Origin: Kiritimatiellia bacterium
Lineage (GTDB): Bacteria; Verrucomicrobiota; Kiritimatiellia; RFP12; UBA1067
Reading direction: 5' to 3'
Assembly: GCA_904502135.1 (NCBI GenBank)
Contig: CAJGDE010000108.1
Location: forward strand, 1-6,221
DNA: 6,221 bases
Part shown: piece after piece, positions 1-5,960 of the stretch
Layout of the letters: each line of letters opens with the position of its first letter
How positions within the stretch are numbered: the first letter of the stretch is position 1
Notes under the pieces: generated by a model
The model's input: only the letters and a program-made list of their open reading frames with translations
What the model was told of the DNA's origin: nothing
Database searches by the model: none
Made by a program: the position numbers and the translations under genes

Positions 1-106
1 ATACATAATATCAAGCGCAAAAATGATTTTTTATTTCTTTTTTTTGATTAAATGGCATACGGAACGGCTGTTTTAAAACAATAGGAAGTCCACACTGCCA
101 AACACC

Positions 107-145
107 TTAGTCGGATGGGCGGCGTTAGTCCGCACATTCGACTAA
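107..145. repeat. Imperfect inverted repeat with competing pairings
   Basis: The arms at 107-117 (TTAGTCGGATG) and 135-145 (CATTCGACTAA) pair over 11 positions with one G-T wobble. Inside them GCGG (119-122) pairs with CCGC (130-133) around a 7-nt loop. The inner copy of the motif, GTTAGTC (124-130), can instead pair with GACTAAC (140-146), so two mutually exclusive hairpins are possible. It lies upstream of the tRNA promoter, so it is not part of that tRNA transcript as drawn. No T-run follows on either strand, which argues against an intrinsic terminator. It could be a 3' end structure of a gene left of the window, a small RNA, or a protein-binding palindrome. I do not recognise the family. 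Confidence 0.55.
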
Positions 146-173
146 CCGATTACCTTGCACACCGTTTTGGGGG

Positions 174-203
174 TTGACAATTATCGTCATCTTATGATAT
201 AAT
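174..203 (+). promoter_or_regulatory. Consensus sigma-70 promoter of tRNA-Tyr
   Basis: A perfect -35 TTGACA (174-179) and a perfect -10 TATAAT (198-203) are separated by 18 bp. Transcription should start near 210, about ten bases before the mature tRNA. The bases after the -10 (ACGCGCC) form a GC-rich discriminator. In proteobacteria such a discriminator on tRNA and rRNA promoters goes with growth-rate or stringent control; applying that here is inference. The RpoD encoded in this window keeps the residues expected to read these hexamers. Confidence 0.9.
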
Positions 204-220
204 ACGCGCCATCTGTCTTA

Positions 221-306
221 GGTGGGATACTCAAGCGGTCAACGAGGGCAGACTGTAAATCTGCTGGCTTTCGCCTTCCAAGGTTCGAATCCTTGCCCCA
301 CCACCA
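221..306 (+). tRNA. tRNA-Tyr (anticodon GTA)
   Basis: This is a class II tRNA. The acceptor strands are GGTGGGA (221-227) and CCCCACC (296-302), with one A-C mismatch at the last pair. The anticodon stem is GCAGA/TCTGC (248-252 and 260-264) around loop CTGTAAA, giving anticodon GTA at 255-257, which reads UAC and UAU. A long variable arm follows (GGC/GCC stem near 266-275), as expected for bacterial tRNA-Tyr. The T-arm is CAAGG TTCGAAT CCTTG. The discriminator A (303) and the CCA end (304-306) are encoded. The anticodon is not CTA, so this gene cannot act as an amber suppressor. It is transcribed towards the minus-strand operon, whose last stop codon is only 18 nt away. Confidence 0.97.
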
Positions 307-324
307 TTCCCCGTTTTTAAATAT

Positions 325-2637
325 TCATTGCGCCCGGCGAAATTCTACTCGTCTTAAAAAGCGTATTTGCAAATACGTAAACCCTATCAGCGCAACGCCA
401 AGAAACCATGCCATTGTCGTAGCGGTGGAGAATCTTAAGTTATTGTAAGCTTCTTTCCATATTTGAAGCGAAAGAACCTGCGTCGCATCACCTGGCCCTC
501 CGAATGTTAGAAGGAATATCGAGCCCATCCCCTGAAAGGCCGCGATAAACGAACCTACAAAATTAATGACCATAAGAGGCGCGATCTGCGGCAACGTGAC
601 GTGAATTATGCGCGAAAAAATTCCGGCTCCGTCGATCGCCGCCGCCTCATAGTAATCATGCGGCAGACTACCAAGAGCCGCGATGTATATCAATGAGCTG
701 ATTCCCGCGCCCGCCCACACGCCAGGAATAATACAGCAGACCATGGCCATTGAAGGGTCCTGGAGAAATGATTGGCGAGCGATGCCGACCGAGGCGAGAA
801 TCTGGTTTAAAATGCCGTTTTCCGTCGGATCGAACATAAGCTTCCAAAGAAGAGTGACAACAAGAGCGCTCGTCAAGTGAGGCAGAAAATAAAGAAATCT
901 AAAGAATATCCGCCCGCGCGGTATTTCCCAAAGCATAACAGCCAGTATGACCGGCGTTACAAAGCCGATTAAAAGTGTTATTATAACGTATTCAAGCGTT
1001 CGCAACCACGCCTTCCAGAACATGGGATCGATGGCGACGCTGATAAAATTATCAAGCCCTGCCCATTCTGAATCACCTACAATGTGATAATTCTGAAAGG
1101 CCATCAACGCGCCTTTGAAAAGAGGATAATAACTCCATAGCGCAATGCTTGCTATGGCCGGCAGAAGAAAAAGCCACGGTATGATTCGAGAGACGCGAGA
1201 GTCTCTCACATTCTCGTTTTCGACACGGACAAATGAACTCTTTTTGGCGCGCCAAATCATCATCAAAGAGATCAAAAGCGATATCAGTATCGCCGCGAGA
1301 ATCCCTCTCGCATACGGTCTAGCCTTTTCGATACGGGACTTGTCGGCATCAAACATCAATCCTCTGTTGGCCTCATCGTCAATCTCCGCAAGAACCTTTT
1401 CCACATCCATATTATCGCCTTCATCCGACAGCAGCACACCAAGAAATTTTCTCTGCACAAGATCGCTCGCCCCTTGCCAAAAACCAACCCAAGGCTCCGT
1501 GACGGCCTTTATCCGCCCCGATTCCAAATCCTCATACATTTCGCGTATTTCAGGGGGTATCTTCTCTATCAACTTTTCATACCCGAGACGTTTTAAATCG
1601 CTCGGCTTACACCATGCGGCGCGACCTTCTGCGACATTGTTGTGGACGGTCCGCTCGGAAAGATTCGTCGAAGCGAGAGCGCTAAGACATTTGAAAACCA
1701 AATCTCGCGCCTCCTTCGGTCTTCTCGCGACCGATTCGCTCATTGCGTAAAAATGTCTGTGCGCCTGCATGACGCGCGGAAGGTTCTCGTTCATCGAGGG
1801 AAAAGGCATTATACCGATCAACTCCGAAGGAAAACCCAAAACTTCAGTAAGTCTCAAAACCAGATCTTCACCGCCGAAAACCGCCACGATCTCACCCGAA
1901 ACAAAAAGTTTGCCGATATCATCGGCGACGCTCAGAACAGGCATACCCCGAATAACGCCGCGCCTCTTAAGACGCTGAAGAAATTTAGCCGCGTTGACAG
2001 CCGCCTTACTTGAGAAAGACGCCTTCCACCCATCGGGCGTATTGCATATAACATCGCCGCCTGCCGCCTGCACCCACGGCAGAAACCCCCATGGACGGTT
2101 TTCAACCGCAAACGCCCTCCTGCCCGTTTGAGTCAATTTTACGCACCAGCGTTCAAACTCATCCCATGTGCGGGGATGATTCGTCGGCTCAAGCCCCGCC
2201 TCGGCCACAAGGTCCTTGCGGTATAAAATTCCATAATACGTCGCCGACGCGGCGGGCAGCGCCCAGACCTTGCCGTCGCAAGTGCGCACTTCATCCCACA
2301 GATCAGCCGGCTTTTCCGAGACTTTAACCCACTCGTCAAGAGGATATACGAAGCCTTGTGAAATATCGTGCCTCAAGACATGAAACCACGACATATAAAT
2401 GTCGGGAGCGCTGCCGCCCGCCAACGCCAATGTAAACGTCGCCCTGCCGCCTCCGCCCGGAAGAGTAATTCCGCCCCATTTAACCGGCTCTATCGACGAA
2501 TCTTTTTTTACGAGATCAAGTATCGCCCGCGTCGCCGGATATTCCGGATGATTGGGATCGTAAGAAAAAAGAAAGCTCACCTGCGTCTTAGCGCAAGCGA
2601 GCATCGGCATAATCAGCGCCAGCAAAAGCGCGCGCAT
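325..2637 (-). CDS. ABC sugar-type importer: solute-binding protein fused to permease
   Basis: The 770-residue protein joins two importer components in one chain. Residues 1-15 look like a short lipoprotein signal (MR, a hydrophobic run, then MLAC with Cys15). Residues about 17-425 resemble a family 1 extracellular solute-binding protein, with the typical GKVWALPAA segment near 122-130. A transmembrane segment (about 445-462) and a basic linker lead into a MalF/UgpA-type permease (about 485-763) with six hydrophobic segments. Its EAA loop (EAAAIDGAG from 664, then LP at 682-683) is the contact site for the ATPase. The topology works: binding domain outside, linker inside, then permease. The ATG at 2637 shares its A with the upstream TGA (TGATG), implying translational coupling; an in-frame GTG one codon earlier (2640) is possible. 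No second permease or ATPase lies in the window, so partners must be encoded elsewhere. The substrate is probably a sugar or oligosaccharide by family; the exact ligand cannot be read from the sequence. Confidence 0.9.
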   Translation of the reverse strand: MRALLLALIMPMLACAKTQVSFLFSYDPNHPEYPATRAILDLVKKDSSIEPVKWGGITLPGGGGRATFTLALAGGSAPDIYMSWFHVLRHDISQGFVYPLDEWVKVSEKPADLWDEVRTCDGKVWALPAASATYYGILYRKDLVAEAGLEPTNHPRTWDEFERWCVKLTQTGRRAFAVENRPWGFLPWVQAAGGDVICNTPDGWKASFSSKAAVNAAKFLQRLKRRGVIRGMPVLSVADDIGKLFVSGEIVAVFGGEDLVLRLTEVLGFPSELIGIMPFPSMNENLPRVMQAHRHFYAMSESVARRPKEARDLVFKCLSALASTNLSERTVHNNVAEGRAAWCKPSDLKRLGYEKLIEKIPPEIREMYEDLESGRIKAVTEPWVGFWQGASDLVQRKFLGVLLSDEGDNMDVEKVLAEIDDEANRGLMFDADKSRIEKARPYARGILAAILISLLISLMMIWRAKKSSFVRVENENVRDSRVSRIIPWLFLLPAIASIALWSYYPLFKGALMAFQNYHIVGDSEWAGLDNFISVAIDPMFWKAWLRTLEYVIITLLIGFVTPVILAVMLWEIPRGRIFFRFLYFLPHLTSALVVTLLWKLMFDPTENGILNQILASVGIARQSFLQDPSMAMVCCIIPGVWAGAGISSLIYIAALGSLPHDYYEAAAIDGAGIFSRIIHVTLPQIAPLMVINFVGSFIAAFQGMGSIFLLTFGGPGDATQVLSLQIWKEAYNNLRFSTATTMAWFLGVALIGFTYLQIRFLRRVEFRRAQ

Positions 2638-3197
2638 CACTGCAGAACATCCGTAACCATGCCGCGAGCAATCTTAAGCGCTATCGTCTCGCCGACAAGA
2701 GCTTTCAAAATCACGAGCGAAAACAGCATCGCGCTACCGGGCGCCTGACCGGTGATAAGACCGCGATCTTCAACCACGCTGGCATTGCCCCACGGGCGAT
2801 CAAGCTCCATCTGACATGTCGGATAACAAGTCATGTGAACACCCTTTTCGATAACATCAGCGGCGACAAGCGCGGTAGGCGCCGCACAGATCGCCGCGAT
2901 GAGACGACCTTCTTCCCTCTGACGAAGAAGAAGAGACTTAAGGGGTGAAAAAGCTTTCAGATTTTCAGTGCCCTCACCGCCGCCGGGCAGCACAATCACA
3001 CCATACGGCTCTGCGTCTGCAACATCGGTATAAAGCGCGTCAGCTTTCATCATAACGTTATGCGCGCTTTTAACCTCAAGTCTGTCATGAATTGAGGCTG
3101 TAGTTACAGCCACACCGCCACGACGCAAAACGTCAATGACGGTTATGGCTTCAATATCTTCAAAACCATCTGCTAACAGTACGAGGGCATTTTGCAT
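2637..3197 (-). CDS. DJ-1/PfpI (ThiJ/YajL-like) family protein
   Basis: This 186-residue protein matches the usual length of the DJ-1 family, single-domain cytoplasmic proteins that act as dimers. It carries the N-terminal strand and loop ALVLLADGFEDIEA, with Glu16 in the place of DJ-1 Glu18. A glycine-rich VLPGGG turn lies at 69-74. The nucleophile elbow is AAICAAP, with Cys104 in the place of DJ-1 Cys106. The position of DJ-1 His126 appears to be Tyr125 in a TCYP motif, which I recall from many bacterial members. Reported activities in the family include glyoxalase III, chaperone and a debated deglycase role in stress defence; which applies here is unknown. The start ATG follows a GAAGA Shine-Dalgarno-like motif with 5-nt spacing. 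The preceding RRM gene stops 8 nt upstream, and the next gene overlaps the TGA by one base, so all three should be co-translated. Confidence 0.92.
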   Translation of the reverse strand: MQNALVLLADGFEDIEAITVIDVLRRGGVAVTTASIHDRLEVKSAHNVMMKADALYTDVADAEPYGVIVLPGGGEGTENLKAFSPLKSLLLRQREEGRLIAAICAAPTALVAADVIEKGVHMTCYPTCQMELDRPWGNASVVEDRGLITGQAPGSAMLFSLVILKALVGETIALKIARGMVTDVLQ

Positions 3198-3205
3198 AAA
3201 AATCT

Positions 3206-3673
3206 TCAGATGAGGTTTTTAGCTTCGTTGCACTTCATCTTACGCCCACAAATCTCCTTGTCGTTAAGCTGCTGACACGCCTTCTGCGCCTCAGCCTTGT
3301 CAGGCATGTGAACGAACCCGAAGCCCTTTGACTTGTTGTTGTAGCGATTTGTGATAATGCGCGCCGAATTGACCTTTCCGAACGCCTCGAACTCCTTGCG
3401 AAGCTGTTCTTCGGTCATGTCATAGCTCAAATTGCCGACATAAATTTCGGTCGAACCGTCGGCCGGAGCCGGATGAGGTTTGCGCTTTTCAAAAGGACGC
3501 TCTTGCTTCTTTGATGATGAGGCGCAAGACTTCTTGCCGCAGCGGCACATAAGCTTGCACAAAATCACAGCGACAATCACGCCTGCGACGAATGAAGTTG
3601 CGGCGAGGCAAATCGCAGCACACTCGGTAGGGCCGTCAAAAAGCCCAAGCACATTATTAATGCAGCATTCCAT
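3206..3673 (-). CDS. Membrane-anchored RRM RNA-binding protein
   Basis: The 155-residue protein has two parts. Residues about 17-41 form one hydrophobic membrane segment, followed by a Cys- and Lys-rich stretch (CKLMCRCGKKSC, 39-50) and a polar linker. Residues about 75-152 form one RNA recognition motif. RNP2 (IYVGNL, 77-82) is a perfect match. RNP1 (KGFGFVHM, 116-123) keeps the RNA-stacking aromatics Phe118 and Phe120 but ends in Met where Phe or Tyr is usual. Bacterial RRM proteins, such as the cyanobacterial Rbp family, are normally small and soluble, so a tether to the membrane is unusual. The positive residues after the segment suggest the RRM faces the cytoplasm. There are 11 cysteines in 155 residues, a high proportion. 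The ATG at 3673 follows an all-purine leader. It lies 39 nt after rpoD and 8 nt before the DJ-1 gene. The RNA target is unknown. Confidence 0.88.
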   Translation of the reverse strand: MECCINNVLGLFDGPTECAAICLAATSFVAGVIVAVILCKLMCRCGKKSCASSSKKQERPFEKRKPHPAPADGSTEIYVGNLSYDMTEEQLRKEFEAFGKVNSARIITNRYNNKSKGFGFVHMPDKAEAQKACQQLNDKEICGRKMKCNEAKNLI

Positions 3674-3693
3674 TTTCTTCTCTCTCTTTCTTC
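3674..3693 (-). promoter_or_regulatory. Purine-tract ribosome binding region of the RRM gene
   Basis: On the minus strand the 20 bases directly before the RRM gene's ATG are all purines (a GAAGAAAGAGAGAGAAG-type run). This holds several overlapping weak Shine-Dalgarno registers rather than one AGGAGG. It could also be a site for an RNA-binding protein, including the RRM product itself; that is speculation. Confidence 0.5.
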
Positions 3694-3712
3694 AGTTTCT
3701 ATTCTTTTCTGA

Positions 3713-5326
3713 TTAGTTATTTCTATAATCTCCGAGCGATTTCATGCGGCTCGGATGACGCAGTTTTCTAAGCGCCTTCGCCTCAATCTGACGAATACGC
3801 TCTCTTGTCACATTGAAAAGCCGCCCGACTTCCTCAAGAGTACGGCTGTACCCGTCAGAAAGACCGAAACGGAAGTCCACCACCTGTCTCTCACGGTCGG
3901 TAAGGGTATTGAGAATATCCCTCAACCGCTCCTTAAGAAGGTGCCCTTCGGTGACCTCAAAGGGATTTTCGCTCGACAAGTCGGGTATGAAATCGCCATA
4001 ATGGGCGTCATCATTGTCTCCAACCTTCGACTGCAGCGATATCGGCTGTTGGGCCATACGCTTGACAGCTCGCACTTGATCAATGGGCATATCCATTTCT
4101 TTGGCAAGCTCCTTCTCCTCAGGCTCTCTGCCAAGCTTCTGAATAAGCCTCTTCTGAACGCGCATGAGCTTATTGATCGTCTCAATCATATGCACCGGAA
4201 TGCGGATTGTCCTGGCCTGATCGGCGATCGCTCGGGTCGCGGCCTGACGAATCCACCATGTCGCATAAGTTGAAAACTTATAACCGCGCTGATATTCGAA
4301 CTTCTCGACCGCTTTCATAAGGCCGGTATTGCCCTCTTGAATGAGATCGAGAAAACTGAGACCGCGGTTCATATACTTCTTGACGATCGAAATGACAAGA
4401 CGAAGGTTCGCCTCGACCATTTTCGTTCGGGCCGTCTGCCCGGCCTTCAAGACCTTGCGAAGTTCGGCGAAAGTCGTGATGAATTCTTCACCCGGCATGC
4501 CGAACGTCGCCTCCACCTTGGCCATGCGCTCGCGCACGAGGGCCAAATCTTTATCACGCTTCTTCGACGGACGCTGTGTAAGCAGGTTCGCCTGCTTGGC
4601 CACGAGCGCACGGTACGGCAGATAAATTCTCTCGTCTGCATCAGCGCAAAGCGTCTCTAGAACTTTCTGTTTGAAGCTGAGATCGATATAACACTGCTTG
4701 AGAGCCGCCCGCGCATTGGCGAGCGTTTTCTCCGCCCCGCGCAAAACCGCCGGCTGAGGATTTTTCTTGGAGATTGTCTCTAAATACTTGGAACTGGCCT
4801 CGGCAAGACGCTTTTCGCAATCGCGAATTTTCTTTCTAAAGCCCGGAATAAGCTCCATGTAAGCATCGCGATTGTCGTCGAATTTATCGGTGACTATCCT
4901 GTCGAAGCGTTCAAGCTGCCCCTCAAGTTTATCAAGCATCGACGCGTACATGTTCGGCGCGAAGAGGAAGCGGTTAAACATATCCTTTGTCTTCGCCTCG
5001 GCATTTTCGATCGTCGTGCAGATCGTCACCTCTTCATCGCGCGAAAGAAGCTGCACCTGCCCCATCTGGTGCAGATACATCCGTATCGGGTCTTCAATCA
5101 TCTCGGCCGCGCGTGCCTTCGGGTCTACCGTCTTGGCGTTTTTCGCGTCGAGATATTTCTTAACATCCTCCTCACGGATAACCTGAACGCCCAAAGCTTC
5201 AAGAATTTTCAGGTACTTGTCGCTTTGAATGGCGTCAACGATATTTGAAGGAAGAATCTGATTTAGCTCTTCGTACGTGATGTAACCGCCATTCGCTTCG
5301 CTGCGGCGCTTAACGTCATTGATCAC
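3713..5326 (-). CDS. rpoD: RNA polymerase primary sigma factor RpoD (sigma-70)
   Basis: The 537 residues carry all group 1 sigma regions. Region 1.1 is about 1-55 (GGYITYEELNQILP), region 1.2 starts at DPIRMYLHQMGQ (79-90), and a non-conserved region spans about 111-300. Region 2 is about 303-372: Tyr349, Phe351, Thr353, Tyr354, Trp357 and Trp358 are the -10 melting aromatics, and Gln361/Thr364 occupy the E. coli Gln437/Thr440 sites that read the -10. Region 3 is about 378-455. Region 4 is about 466-526, with a helix-turn-helix at 496-518 whose Arg508, Glu509, Arg512 and Gln513 match the -35 contacts. It therefore should read TTGACA/TATAAT promoters like the tRNA one here. The assigned start is GTG, with no convincing Shine-Dalgarno sequence. 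Five in-frame codons (TELND) and one TAG separate it from the upstream reading frame, so the N-terminus may be incomplete and the full protein may be about 661 residues. It is followed by the RRM gene, 39 nt downstream. Confidence 0.95.
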   Translation of the reverse strand: MINDVKRRSEANGGYITYEELNQILPSNIVDAIQSDKYLKILEALGVQVIREEDVKKYLDAKNAKTVDPKARAAEMIEDPIRMYLHQMGQVQLLSRDEEVTICTTIENAEAKTKDMFNRFLFAPNMYASMLDKLEGQLERFDRIVTDKFDDNRDAYMELIPGFRKKIRDCEKRLAEASSKYLETISKKNPQPAVLRGAEKTLANARAALKQCYIDLSFKQKVLETLCADADERIYLPYRALVAKQANLLTQRPSKKRDKDLALVRERMAKVEATFGMPGEEFITTFAELRKVLKAGQTARTKMVEANLRLVISIVKKYMNRGLSFLDLIQEGNTGLMKAVEKFEYQRGYKFSTYATWWIRQAATRAIADQARTIRIPVHMIETINKLMRVQKRLIQKLGREPEEKELAKEMDMPIDQVRAVKRMAQQPISLQSKVGDNDDAHYGDFIPDLSSENPFEVTEGHLLKERLRDILNTLTDRERQVVDFRFGLSDGYSRTLEEVGRLFNVTRERIRQIEAKALRKLRHPSRMKSLGDYRNN

Positions 5327-5341
5327 ATCGTTAAGTTCAGT

Positions 5342-5344
5342 CTA
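5342..5344 (-). other. In-frame TAG between N-terminal extension and rpoD
   Basis: This TAG ends the 118-residue upstream frame, and the rpoD frame continues through it without any other stop: TAG, then ACT GAA CTT AAC GAT, then the GTG assigned as rpoD start. The hydrophobic spacing of the residues after the stop (Leu, Val, Ile, Val at i, i+3, i+4, i+7) runs straight into region 1.1. A single C-to-T change from CAG (Gln) would produce this stop. All five other genes that end in the window use TGA or TAA. Confidence 0.8.
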
Positions 5345-5698
5345 GCGAAGAATCGACATGCCTTCCATCGACGGCAAAATCGCATTGTCGGCATCACCCG
5401 AGTCTTCATCCTCGGCGATCATCGGCAACGGCGTATCATCATCTACATCATCATCTTCACTCTTAGACTCGCCGCGCTCTACCTCCGCGACAATAGACTC
5501 AGTGTCAAGATTTTCCGGAATATCCTCTTCGTCAATAGGCATATCGTCGGCATCCAATTCCGCCTTACGCTTGCGCCCGGGACGCTTCTTAACAACTGGA
5601 GTATCTACGCTTTCCTCTTCAGGTTGCGCTTTCACCTTCGTTTGAGTTTTCTTTTTTGTCTTAGGTTCTGACTTTTCCGTTTTCTTAACTTTCGCCAT
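5342..5698 (-). CDS. Basic/acidic low-complexity protein, probably the severed RpoD N-terminus
   Basis: The 118 residues look disordered. Residues 1-45 are lysine-rich (MAKVKKTEK..., ending RPGRKRK at 39-45, a weak AT-hook resemblance). Residues 46-105 are strongly acidic. There is no recognisable fold. The ATG at 5698 is chosen because GGAG stands 5 nt upstream and MAKVKK is a natural start; an ATG 11 codons earlier (5731) lacks such support and lies close to the promoter. The frame is the same as rpoD, with one TAG between them. As I recall, primary sigma factors of the PVC group often carry such charged N-terminal extensions, so I infer this is the N-terminal part of RpoD, either separated by a nonsense change or joined by readthrough. 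A free-standing acidic RNAP-associated protein is the alternative. Confidence 0.75.
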   Translation of the reverse strand: MAKVKKTEKSEPKTKKKTQTKVKAQPEEESVDTPVVKKRPGRKRKAELDADDMPIDEEDIPENLDTESIVAEVERGESKSEDDDVDDDTPLPMIAEDEDSGDADNAILPSMEGMSILR

Positions 5699-5703
5699 GG
5701 TCG

Positions 5704-5707
5704 CTCC
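5704..5707 (-). promoter_or_regulatory. Shine-Dalgarno site deciding the start at 5698
   Basis: GGAG on the minus strand lies 5 nt before the ATG at 5698. It is the best ribosome binding site in the operon and contrasts with the absence of one before the rpoD GTG. Confidence 0.7.
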
Positions 5708-5739
5708 AGTATACAATTCACCCACTCGCACTTTGTCAA
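5708..5739 (-). promoter_or_regulatory. Second, weaker promoter candidate for the rpoD operon
   Basis: A perfect -35 TTGACA (5734-5739) is followed by TGTATA at 18 bp (5710-5715) or TATACT at 20 bp (5708-5713). Either -10 would start transcription at or just before the ATG at 5698 and would lose most or all of the Shine-Dalgarno site. The TTGACA is striking, but the geometry makes use of this promoter doubtful. Confidence 0.3.
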
Positions 5740-5749
5740 GTGTTCGGAT

Positions 5750-5778
5750 ATTGTATCATTTTTCTTACCTCAGCGCAA
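5750..5778 (-). promoter_or_regulatory. Probable promoter of the rpoD operon
   Basis: On the minus strand an extended -10 (TGA then TACAAT at 5750-5755) lies 17 bp from TTGCGC (5773-5778), which matches the first three bases of TTGACA. Transcription would begin near 5743 and give a leader of about 45 nt that keeps the GGAG site. No other full-strength promoter is visible between the genes downstream, so I infer it serves all five genes. Confidence 0.55.
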
Positions 5779-5796
5779 GGGGTGCGATTTTATGGT

Positions 5797-5838
5797 GTCG
5801 CGTCAGGAGGTGTCCGGCGCTCCACCTCCTTTTGCGAC
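5797..5838. repeat. Inverted repeat pairing AGGAGGTG with CACCTCCT
   Basis: AGGAGGTG (5805-5812) and CACCTCCT (5823-5830) form a perfect 8-bp stem around a 10-nt GC-rich loop. An outer GTCGC (5797-5801)/GCGAC (5834-5838) stem extends it across a small internal loop. The arms equal the consensus Shine-Dalgarno sequence and its 16S complement. On the plus strand a run of only four Ts follows, so it is at best a weak terminator. It sits just upstream of the rpoD operon promoter. Confidence 0.6.
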
Positions 5839-5940
5839 TAAACGAAACAACGGTTTGGCCGAGCTGTCAGGACCTTTAGGCGCGCCCTTCAGCAAATATA
5901 AAAAATCCATCCTTTTTTCAGCATTGTAAATTGTTATGGT

Positions 5941-5960
5941 GACGAAGCGGTTGCTCCGTC
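5941..5960 (-). repeat. Small hairpin downstream of the HepT gene
   Basis: GACGGAGC and GCTTCGTC on the minus strand form an 8-bp stem with one G-U pair around loop AACC. On the plus strand the same pair is an A-C mismatch, so the structure fits a minus-strand transcript better. It lies about 75 bases after the HepT stop. No T-run follows, so it is not a standard intrinsic terminator, but it may stabilise that transcript's 3' end. Confidence 0.4.

Noticed and set aside
1..50. T-rich tract (25-47) as the terminator of a plus-strand gene left of the window
   Set aside because: Only a weak A5/T5 stem precedes it and no upstream gene is visible, so it cannot be supported.
81..106. Resemblance of AGGAAGTCC to the conserved GAGGAAAGTCC of RNase P RNA
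   Set aside because: The match is short and inexact, and the rest of the RNase P core is not found nearby on either strand.
307..320. T-run (314-318) after tRNA-Tyr as an intrinsic terminator
   Set aside because: Only five Ts follow a C-rich spacer and no hairpin other than the tRNA itself precedes them.
1244..1257. TTTGGCGCGCCAAA palindrome
   Set aside because: It lies inside the fusion gene and simply encodes a Trp-Arg-Ala-Lys stretch of the cytoplasmic linker. A second GGCGCGCC at 5879-5886 is not enough to suggest a shared site.
1145..1750. 201-codon plus-strand open frame
   Set aside because: It lies wholly antisense to the binding-protein/permease fusion, whose domains and motifs are clear, and its translation is Ser/Arg-rich with no recognisable motif.
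3755..4273. 172-codon plus-strand open frame
   Set aside because: It is antisense to the most conserved part of rpoD (regions 2 to 4), so constraint on sigma explains the open frame.
5797..5860. Possible SRP RNA or 16S rRNA 3' end because of GTCAGG and CACCTCCTTTT
   Set aside because: The conserved SRP loop and the 16S sequence before CACCTCCTTT are missing; only the short anti-SD string matches.
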